Assembly: GCA_014621425.1 (NCBI GenBank)
Contig: JAANBB010000504.1
Coordinates: 1-26,418 of the forward strand
Direction of reading: 5' to 3'
Origin: Cylindrodendrum hubeiense
Lineage: Eukaryota; Ascomycota; Sordariomycetes; Hypocreales; Nectriaceae
DNA: 26,418 nucleotides
Shown here: one piece after another, positions 19,043 through 26,418 of the stretch
Position numbering within the stretch: the first letter of the stretch is position 1
Layout of the letters: every line of letters begins with the position of its first letter
The notes under the pieces: model-generated
Seen by the model: the letters and a program-made list of their open reading frames with translations, nothing else
The model's database searches: none
What the model was told of the DNA's origin: nothing
Translations under genes and position numbers: made by a program

Positions 19043-19067
19043 CCCCCCCTCCCCCCCTCCTTCGCCC
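19043..19067 (-). other. Possible G-quadruplex motif
   Basis: The plus strand has C7-T-C7-T-CC followed by TTCGCCC. The minus strand therefore has two G7 runs plus GGG within about 25 nt, enough for four G3 tracts with short loops. Folding is not shown by sequence alone. Confidence 0.4.
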
Positions 19068-19530
19068 AGGCAATCGGTGCCCAACGGCCGCAGAACGGCG
19101 AGCGCTTGCGAGCAAACTTTGCAGCCATCAGCCAAAAGAAAAAGCTGGGTCCTGGGCGCCGACGCCACCGAGACGGGGGATGCGCAGGGCGCGATGGACC
19201 ACATCAGGGAACCTTGACTGTCCTCATGGCGCGCTGTGGTGGAGGGTGGGCGTCGTCACATGCCGCAGGAGGGGGGGATGCCCAGACTGGCGGCGTCGAA
19301 TGGGCCAGGGGGAACGAGAGGGCTGTGGAGGGTTTACGGTAGACTTCAGACTTGAAGCTGGCGGCTGTGTTGGACGGATACCAAGGTTTCCGTCCAGAGA
19401 GGATGGATTGGGAATGGGCCGAGCAGGATGGGATGGGAGGGGGCCGAGGACATCGCAGACGCAGCTGGCGGCGTGAGTCAACGCCAGCAAGAGTTAACTG
19501 TTACTAAGTTACGTACAGATTACAGTAGCA

Positions 19531-19565
19531 TGGATTATGGATTATGGATTACGGATTGTGGATGA
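19531..19565. repeat. TGGATTA heptamer repeat, about five units
   Basis: Three perfect TGGATTA units are followed by two degenerate ones (CGGATTG, TGGATGA) in non-coding sequence. Confidence 0.85.
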
Positions 19566-20254
19566 TCGACGATGGGTTGCTACGGGCTGGACGTCGGCGA
19601 AGACAGCGCGGGAGCTGACCAAGTCCCCAAGCCGCCAACTCGGGCAAGGGCCGCCTCGAATAGGATGCGGCCTGGCAAGGGAATGCACGTCGGCATCGGC
19701 ATTTGCAGCTTGGGGATTGGCGTGCCAGGGTCGCTGGCTGCCTGTGCCGCTGCGACGGTGTCTGCATGCGCGCAGCGTCAGTATCTGCACTGCTGATCAT
19801 CAGCCAGACTGGGCGCGACAGACTGAGCGAGACAGGCCCAGTCAGGCAACGCACCACGCAATCGTCAGCATCATGATCCGCCCCGTCAACAAAGGCAGCC
19901 CTATCGCCGGCCTAAAGCCTCTTGACATTCTGGGCTTGCTCTGGGTCGGGCCTTGGCGTCGACTGCTTAGACTTGGGCTCGAGCCCTAGCTTGCTGGTGC
20001 TGCAAAAACCCAAGTCGCGTGGACGCTGTGGGATCGCTTGGCACACGGGAGCCAAGCTCCGGGGCATGCGGAAGAGATAAGAGCGGTGGTCACCGGGCTT
20101 TAGCCTCGAGGCTGGTGACAGGAGGCCAAGGGGCCCAGGCCTGTCGCGCAAGACGCGATAAGGTTCGCGCCATAATCTGGGTGCGACGGATATCTCATGA
20201 TGATGATGGTGAGAATGTTGCTGGCAAGCACGGCAGTGCACCCACGATGGCACG

Positions 20255-20276
20255 CTGCACAATGGCTGCGCAATGG
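20255..20276. repeat. 11-bp direct duplication CTGCRCAATGG
   Basis: CTGCACAATGG at 20255-20265 is followed immediately by CTGCGCAATGG at 20266-20276, then by CTGCAG. It is a simple tandem duplication with no coding role seen. Confidence 0.8.
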
Positions 20277-21530
20277 CTGCAGAGGCGTGAGTCAACCCGT
20301 CAACCTGTCAAAACGTCGGTGTAAGGCAGCCCGCTCCGAGCGATCCGATGCCCTGGCGGCGAGGGGCGCCGTGCGAGGTGCTGTCATTGAGGATGATTAC
20401 CGTCCAACACCGTGGGTTCTTTCGTTCCTGCGGGCGTATACGGGGGCCGCCTGATGAGTGCACAGTCAGCGGACCGCAGTGGAAAATGACAATCCGAAGG
20501 GTGTCGCGCGAGGCATCCCGATGACTGGGGAGGGAGTGGCCGTGTTGGAGGGCGCGGCAGACTGGGATTGTCTCTGGTGTTGAGAGAGCAAAATGCGGAG
20601 GATCGGCGAGGGCCTGCGCTGCACGTCAGCCGTCGTCGCACTCCGTTGCCCGATGCGCTCAGCTGGACCCCAACTCGACCACGACGAGCTGAAGGGGGTT
20701 ACTAGATTTGGCATCCCGCCTGGGCATCCCGCTAGCTGGCATTACACTAGTTGACATTACATGGCGATAGCATCATGGAATCTTGGCGGCTGCGCAGCTT
20801 CATCCAATGCAAGTGATATCTACCACGTCCGTCCTGTCCAAAGGATTCAATGCGCAGACGAGGGGAGGCGACGAGACCCTGTCCTCGATGCCCCCATCCT
20901 TGCCCCTTTGTCCGGACCTTTCTCCGCATGCCTCAAACGCCACGGACGCTCCAGGACCTGACCTATCTCTCAGCGTTTGTCGCTAGCAAAGACAATACCC
21001 TCTCAGCCCGAACAATCGCAGTGCTAGACAAAGCAACAAGCGCCGTGGCTCTGAATAGGATGGAACGGATCTGCGCCTTGGCATTCCCCAGTGGGGCTTT
21101 GGCTTTGCGCCAACCCGCCCTCCCTGCTGTCGGGCTCACCCGTGCATCGCGATCCGCGTCCTTAACCTCGTCCCTAAACTCGTCCTTTGTTTGCCGCCGA
21201 CGACGCTCAGCCCTGCAGCTGTCAAAGTATGATGGAACGATTTGCATATCGAATGTATCTATGATGGATTTTACATGCTGATCCTTGCTGACAAAACGAC
21301 ATCCCTACTCATGCTCAAGCACACTTAGCGAAAAGGCTGTTCTGAGTTTTCGTATAGCGGATAGCAAGACCGAAAAATTAGATATCCCGTGTTTGAGGCA
21401 TATTCCCTCATGCTCCGTCGTGAATCCTTCGATACGATTCGAAGCCCGTGCCAACGTACCCAGAGCCATATCGACCGCAAAGAAACGCAGAGAAGAAGTG
21501 ACCATGGGTGAATCAAGCAGCTCACTGCAT

Positions 21531-21866
21531 TTACCCGGGAGGCATTGCACCAGCAAACTCGCTGGACTCATGCGTCTCGTATGTCTTGAGCTGCCATATG
21601 AGGTTAAATTTGGGTTTCTGAACCGCCCGTCACAATGAGCTCAAATTCAACGGACCAAAGATATCCTCTATGCTTGAGCTGGCATCCCGCATGTCGCCAG
21701 CTGTCTTACGACATTCGACTTTTACTTCGGCACAGGGGATGAGCGCTACTCAACTTATATCCGGATTCATTGCACTCTGCATATCTCCAAGGCAGCTTTT
21801 CGAATCTAGAACTGAGCTTTCCTTTGGATCCAGAGTGGAAAAAGGACGCTGCTCGACGAGTTCATC
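21531..21866 (-). pseudogene. Coding-like segment with two internal stops, family unknown
   Basis: One minus-strand frame gives about 112 codons of protein-like composition (for example VEQRPFSTLDPKESSVLDSK and SSSIEDIFGPLNL), interrupted by two TGA stops and ending at a TAA at 21531. An 88-codon frame in another phase continues downstream (21305-21571). Both stops could arise from CGA by a single C-to-T change. I cannot name a family. It could equally be a chance frame, so the call is tentative. Confidence 0.22.
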
Positions 21867-21872
21867 TCCCCT

Positions 21873-22217
21873 TTGAGATAATTCTGTACTTGCTGGATTA
21901 ATCATCAACTAGTTCCCCGTTTCGCCGGTGTGGGAGACTGGTCTGCTTGCGGAGTATTACTGAACACTGAAAACTCCCGACGACAGTCACTTTTGTACCC
22001 CTATTTCGTGGTGTTTGCGTGAGTTGGCAGTTGTCATGTTTCTGATCAACCCTTCACGTCAACTTTGGTCATTCTGGCACTCTATATCGCGACGACAACA
22101 ATCTTGTGACTCGCCATCGGAAGATCGATAGACTAGGCGAAAGACTACGTCGAAATATATCTTGAACCACAAAGACAGTAACAAATAGTCCCATCCTCAA
22201 TACCTCCCCGAACTGAC
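21873..22217. other. Upstream flank of the glycosyltransferase pseudogene
   Basis: This AT-richer flank has no ORF of note. The last 40 bases before the ATG at 22218 are CA- and CT-rich (CCTCAATACCTCCCCGAACTG), like a fungal leader, so the old promoter region may still be recognisable. Confidence 0.4.
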
Positions 22218-23367
22218 ATGGCTGCCACTCACAGTTCAAGATCCCTTCTCGGCCCTCGAGACCCTAACTCCCCCTCCGATTCCCGAGTTGAACATCCCAT
22301 GAAGAAGAAACTAAACGAGAAATATGGAATCAACTACGCACCGCCGTTATTGATCGGATTCACTCGATTGTGGTCACTTCTGCTTCGGGGCGTTGTCTCG
22401 TATGTCATGCTGGATGGCCAGCTGAGCAGATATACGTTATTGAGAACATGGGCGTGAAGCGCGCCAACTTGGAAGAGACGCTGACGCTTCAGAACCCGAC
22501 TATCTCAATTATGATCAAGTCAAGAAACTCGGCGTCAACATTTTAGGACACCCGTATTGATGAACTTTGCGCAACTACACAATAACTACATCCAACTCTC
22601 CCACGAGAATAGCTGGCCGCAGTATTTTGGTCGCACATGGATACCCTCGCCCTCTCCTACGAGAGTGACTAGGAAGGAGTCACCTCGTGGGCTATTCACC
22701 CCAAATACATGACGATCTATAAGCAATGACTTACGGAGCTCAACCACACGCTTCACACTGATACGCGGTGGGCGAATCGCTTCTTTGCCTACGACCATCT
22801 GGCGTTGGTGAACGGCGAGGCATATAGAAACTTCGGCGGATGGGACACCGTTATTCCGTATTATCCGACGGACTGCGATATGTACAACTGGGTGACCATG
22901 GCTAACTAGTTCCAACGAGATGATAAGGCCGGTATCATTACCGACGTGAGCGCCGCTCTTGACGACCCGGCGCCATCTGCCGCAACACATCCATCGTTCC
23001 GCAATTCACCAACCCGAATCACCCGCCGCCGAAGTCGGATGACAAGAAGTCTAAACGCGATGTCACCCTCCGCGGTGAGGGGGAAGGTGAGGCAACCAAG
23101 GACTGGCGTAGCCAGCAGAAGATTGCCGAAGAGATGTGGCACTACAAACGCGGCGAACGGGAGCGCACCGCGTGGCAGGTCGGGCAGAAGGGCGGTCGGG
23201 GCGAGCCGTTCTACTACCCTGCGACGGGTATCGGGCAGGCGGTTGATATTCTGACTGAAGCTGAGCGCGAGACCCTCATAAAGAAATGGGGACACTAGGA
23301 CTGCGTACTCATCCGGGGCGACGGGTTGCAGACCGATGACATGTGGCGGGTGAAACAAGAATGGTAG
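22218..23367 (+). pseudogene. Fungal glycosyltransferase pseudogene (GT-A-like), full length but broken
   Basis: The sequence reads as one protein across five frames, each change explained by one missing base: near 22405-22411, at 22497, near 22557, in the T run at 22625-22628, and near 22965-22980. Adding five bases gives exactly 385 codons. Four stops lie in the reconstructed frame: TAG 22670, TGA 22727, TAG 22907, TAG 23296. Recognisable landmarks are PPLLIGFTRLW, AGWPAEQIYVIENMG, LTLQNP, YLNYDQVKKLGVNIL, FAQLHNNYIQL, WSHMDTLALSYES, FFAYDHLALVN, GGWDTVIPYYPTDCDMY with a DxD metal site (codons at 22871-22879), GIITDVSAALDDPA and the C-terminal MWRVKQEW before TAG 23365. This matches a conserved fungal family of putative glycosyltransferases. 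The CAZy family and sugar are not known to me. The ATG has a strong context. It cannot make an active enzyme as given. Confidence 0.82.
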
Positions 23368-25108
23368 GATTAAGGTAGGAGGTGCTTAAGGTGCAGCATC
23401 TAGGAGGAGTCTGGTGATTTGCCGTTAGATAGCCATATGAGATAGAGCCGTGTACATGCCGACATATGGAGCACGATCGATCGAGTGATACCATACAACT
23501 ACATCCCATAACCTACCAACCACCGTCATGTCGCGATCGATGGAGGGTGTTTAGATTTGCTCACCGCCAATACGTGATACCTAGATACTTTCCCGCTTGG
23601 AATGTCGAGGCTGTAGGAGGCCACATAGTCAGCGGGTTGCGAGGGAGCCCAAGGCAGCGGTGCAACAGCGGGCAGCATCGAACGACACCATGAAGGTGAG
23701 GCTGAGCGTCACGACATGCAGCACGCGGCCTCACGTTGTCTTTAAAGAGAACACGTTCTTCGCGCTGGGCACCACTTTTGACGCCGACAAGTGACCTGAT
23801 GCCAGGGAAATCCCCCCACGGGATGGCCTCACGCAATCCAGCCTGGCACTCCGATGCTACCTACACGATCTCCGGACTGGACCTGCCTGCCGGATGACCC
23901 ATGTCACCCTACACGTGCATGTGGTCTGCCATATGAGACAACAAATCCCGAACCGGGGAAAAGTGCAACCCCAAGGGCCCTGGGATTTTGGCCTTGGCAC
24001 CAAGCCTCGATCATGGGCTTCGTGGGGATGGGGATCTTGGCAGATGGTCCGAAAGCAGCATCTCGTACGGAAACGCGGCGTAGCAGGATTTCGGTTCCGC
24101 TCTGGAGAAACACGCATCATAGATTCCGGAGCTCTGCTGTCGATCACCCGAGATGCCGTGAAACAAGAAACAAAAAAAAGCTGGCAGCTGCTCCGGAAGC
24201 TAATAATGCCTGCGGAAAGATTGGACGGACAGGGTTTTAAGATGCAAAAAATGCAAGGGACCAAGGAACCCGGCGCTGCAAAACACAGGCTACGTCATCG
24301 ACACCCACCGACAATCGCCCAGCGCCCCAGAGCCCAGAGCCGAGAGCCAAGAGTTAAAACGTTCCGCATCTTCCGGGGGGGAGGGGTGTGAATTAACTCG
24401 GGCCAGCTGCTGTCCGCGCACGAGGCGAACTGGTGGGAGTCTGTTTCGTGGTATGACCGCAGGAGAGGCAGTTTGTTTTGCATTGCCCGTTGACTGAAAT
24501 CGTGGGGGCGCGTCCATCTGGTGGATGACCTCATCGGTGGATCATCTGCCTCGGCGGCGTGATGCGGTGACCGACGAGTAGTGGTTTTTAGGTGTGATTG
24601 CGACTGCGCCAGCCAGAGGGCGAGGCGTCAGAGAGCAAGCTTATTCCTTCTTGGGGGATAGTGCCAACGGTTATCGTCGTTGTGTCCCTTGACAGAGACC
24701 GCCTTTTGGGGAAGCTCCAGACGAGGGCTCTCGCCACCGATGGGGTTCAGGCTCATCAACACATGTCACCAAGCAGCTTTGGGGAACGGACGAGGTTTGA
24801 GTGAAAGTTAAGTTATGGTATTCCTGCCATTCAGTTTGTGTGAGCTACCTGATGCGCTCCAAAAAATGTCCCCGTGTTCCATCTCCCTCCTCTTCTCGCT
24901 ATCAAGAGGACCAGCCGTAGACCTTCCCAACCATTGCATTTCCCGGTCCCCGCGAGTCTCTATCACGGGGATCAAGGGACAGATGCGCGCGCCCGAACAT
25001 AAAAGCCAAAAAAAGAAATCAACCAGATGGGGTATCCCAAATGCAGGGAAAATCAACGCCCGATGAATGTGCGACCATGTTCCGTTGCGCGCACGCGACG
25101 AGATGTGT

Positions 25109-25124
25109 AGAGAGAGAGAGAGAG
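25109..25124. repeat. (AG)8 microsatellite
   Basis: Eight perfect AG dinucleotides, reading as CT on the minus strand, lie inside the pyrimidine-rich minus-strand leader-like region. Confidence 0.9.
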
Positions 25125-25269
25125 CTGAAAAGTCTAAATGCGCTTGTGGTAGAGCCAGTGCCGAGATCAATGCTAAGAGAGCAGAGAAAAACTGGATGTG
25201 GGGATTTGCGAGTGGTTTCGGTGTGAGCGAGAGAAGTTGAAGGAGATGGAAACGGATGAGTTGTACAAT

Positions 25270-25283
25270 GTTGTTGTTGTTGT
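25270..25283. repeat. (GTT)n microsatellite
   Basis: Four GTT units plus a partial one, reading ACAACAACAAC on the minus strand. Such CAA-rich runs are frequent in fungal 5' leaders. Confidence 0.8.
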
Positions 25284-25702
25284 GTTGGGGGTGAGTTGTA
25301 AAGAGGAAATCCTGAGTGTACTGTGATGTGTGTATCTGGCGGGAGGTGTAAAAAAGCACGAGTGTGAATCTATGGTCCTATCAAGAGGAGATGCTGAGAT
25401 GACGCGAGTATGATGAGATGCGACAATGTAATGCTGTGATGGCGGAAATGGAGGCTAATGTGTGAGTGTGAGGCCGTGGCGTGGAAGTGTCTCGAAAGGC
25501 AAGCCTGGAGGGAGGCGAAGTGGGAGAATATTATGTGGCGGTTGGTGGGAATTGGTTGAATGGAGTCGGTGGGATTGTGGGTATCATGATGTCGAGAGCT
25601 GTTTGGTTCCGTTCCACACCGCATCGCCGCCACGGTTGACCCTCTCCTTGGCCTCCTTCCAGAGTCGACTTCCAGGTTCGAAGGCGAGCTGTCGTAATCC
25701 GT

Positions 25703-25939
25703 TTATTTCTTGTGGGATTTGCTGGATTTGGAGTGGTGCTTCCGGACGCGCTCCCGGCCTCGGCGCTCCTCGCCATCGTCGCTGCCGCTGCCACTGCTCA
25801 CGCGGCGGCGCTCTTCCTCGTACCAGGTGCTCAGGGACTTGCCGCCAAACGTTAGGTCATCGTCCTCGATGATGGTGGGCTGCACCCAGGTGTAGGCACT
25901 GGGGTCGTAGTAGTAGTTTGACTGGGATGTAGAAGCCAT
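25703..25939 (-). CDS. Small hypothetical protein, 78 aa, basic C-terminal tail
   Basis: This intact ORF runs from an ATG at 25939, behind a CT/CA-rich leader, to a TAA at 25703. The N terminus is rich in Ser and Tyr (NYYYDPSAYTWVQP), followed by an acidic-to-hydrophobic core (PTIIEDDDLTFGGKSLSTWYEEERRR, about residues 21-46). The rest is charged and ends in a Lys/His/Ser tail (about 62-78) that could direct nuclear or nucleic-acid binding. There is no signal peptide or membrane helix. It resembles small conserved proteins of Hypocreales that lack a named function; I cannot name the family with certainty. The ordered central block and the sharp switch to a basic tail make it more convincing than other short ORFs here. 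No intron is needed. Confidence 0.62.
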   Translation of the reverse strand: MASTSQSNYYYDPSAYTWVQPTIIEDDDLTFGGKSLSTWYEEERRRVSSGSGSDDGEERRGRERVRKHHSKSSKSHKK

Positions 25940-26418
25940 GATGACGGAGTGTTGTGATGATGGTGACTTAAGGGGTAAGTAGGTCGAAGATGTTCGGAAG
26001 AGTAGTAAGAGTAGTAGAGAGACGCTGGCGTCGTGTGGAATTTAATTGAATACGGCCGGCGCTGCACTGGTCGTGATGGAGTATGAATGAGGTGAGTGTG
26101 ATCGTCTTTGTTGTCCGGAGAGAGGAGTGGACAAGCAAATAAACAAAGGAGCTGGCCTGTGTTTGAGATGTGCGAGGTAGTGTGGGCTGATGGTGCGTCG
26201 AGCAAGAATCAGCAGAGAGAAGATGAGAGAGGCTAAAAGGAGTATTGAAAGGTAGATGAGGTGATGATATGCAGACCCGCGCAAAGGAGAATGTGGAAGA
26301 GTTGAAAAGGTGATGTTGAAGGAGAACCGAGGATTGAAATGGGATGCGAGATGGGGGCGGAGCCGAGGAATATGAACCCTGGGAAATGGAAATGGGGAAC
26401 GAGCCAGCCTGAGCCAGC
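25940..26418 (-). promoter_or_regulatory. Leader and promoter region of the 78-aa gene
   Basis: On the minus strand this is rich in C and T with ACTACT and CATCATCAC runs close to the ATG. This is typical of fungal 5' untranslated sequence and may extend to the right edge. Open frames here (26042-26284 and 25852-26205, minus) are His/Ser/Pro-biased and look like translated leader. A 5' leader intron is possible but I cannot fix its ends. Confidence 0.4.

Larger units (their letters stand above)
18840..21520. other. Gene-poor stretch with short repeats
   Basis: No recognisable ORF is present. The longest open frames (18907-19476, plus, and 20850-21281, plus) are Arg/Gly/Ser-biased and match nothing. 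It contains a C-rich block at 19043-19067, a heptamer repeat at 19531-19565, an 11-bp duplication at 20255-20276, and a duplicated GGCATCCCGC at 20710-20719 and 20723-20732. Confidence 0.55.
23368..25702. other. Stretch without a convincing gene
   Basis: ORFs are short or biased. On the minus strand, about 24808-25359 is open for 183 codons, but its first half is CA- and CT-rich with CAACAACAAC and CTCTCT runs. It reads like a fungal leader or promoter rather than a protein. It may be the 5' side of an unrecognised minus-strand transcript or part of the 3' flank of the 25703-25939 gene. Confidence 0.5.

Noticed and set aside
18907..19476. Plus-strand ORF of 189 codons
   Set aside because: Arg/Gly/Trp-biased, spans the C-rich block, with no family.
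19531..19565. CRISPR-like or satellite array
   Set aside because: The 7-bp units are directly adjacent with no spacers. It is simple tandem repetition.
22218..22457. Intact 79-aa protein from the first frame of the glycosyltransferase locus
   Set aside because: The last 15 or so residues are out-of-frame translation. The real coding continuation lies in the next frame, so this is the 5' end of a pseudogene.
24808..25359. Minus-strand ORF of 183 codons with hydrophobic segments
   Set aside because: The first half translates CA- and CT-rich leader-like repeats; hydrophobicity comes from poly-pyrimidine sequence.

Overview
The window looks like a chromosomal piece of a filamentous ascomycete, most likely a Sordariomycete of the Hypocreales type. 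The evidence is eukaryotic gene structure: spliceosomal introns of 57 and 85 bp with GTACGT or GTGCGT donors, CTAAC/CTGAC branch sites and TAG/CAG acceptors. Leaders upstream of the starts are pyrimidine-rich, spacers are long, and the protein families are fungal. There is no operon, Shine-Dalgarno, CRISPR, phage or plasmid signal. The assignment below class level is inference.

Layout. A possible terminal exon of a neighbouring gene touches the left edge (1-128, minus, weak). The best-defined large gene is at 1356-3156, minus: two exons encoding a 571-residue, Pro/Ser-rich, largely disordered protein with a compact helical block near its C terminus. From 3157 to 16897 there are about 13.7 kb without a convincing intact gene. 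This stretch holds promoter and leader sequence, low-complexity repeats, one weak ORF candidate (12342-12773, minus) and, in a visibly AT-richer part (about 13.9-16.4 kb), a broken cytochrome P450-like fragment (about 14.1-14.5 kb, minus). An intact intronless metallo-beta-lactamase-fold hydrolase gene follows at 16898-17827, plus, with a perfect CRE-type palindrome about 490 bp upstream. It converges on a small two-exon gene of unknown function at 18158-18664, minus. The 18.7-22.2 kb stretch is mostly empty and includes one decayed coding-like segment. At 22218-23367, plus, lies a clear glycosyltransferase pseudogene with five single-base frameshifts and four internal stops. The right end carries a small gene for a 78-residue basic-tailed protein (25703-25939, minus) and its leader.

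How the genes relate. Nothing shows that the intact genes work in one pathway. The window reads as a gene-poor, partly decaying stretch in which a P450-like remnant and a glycosyltransferase pseudogene lie either side of one intact hydrolase gene. I found no strong case for a new multi-gene system. The points most worth following are the two relics and the shared single-base-loss pattern in them, the variant metal-binding motif plus Cys4 knuckle of the hydrolase, the 57-bp in-frame intron at 18.3 kb, and the large apparently gene-less interval.
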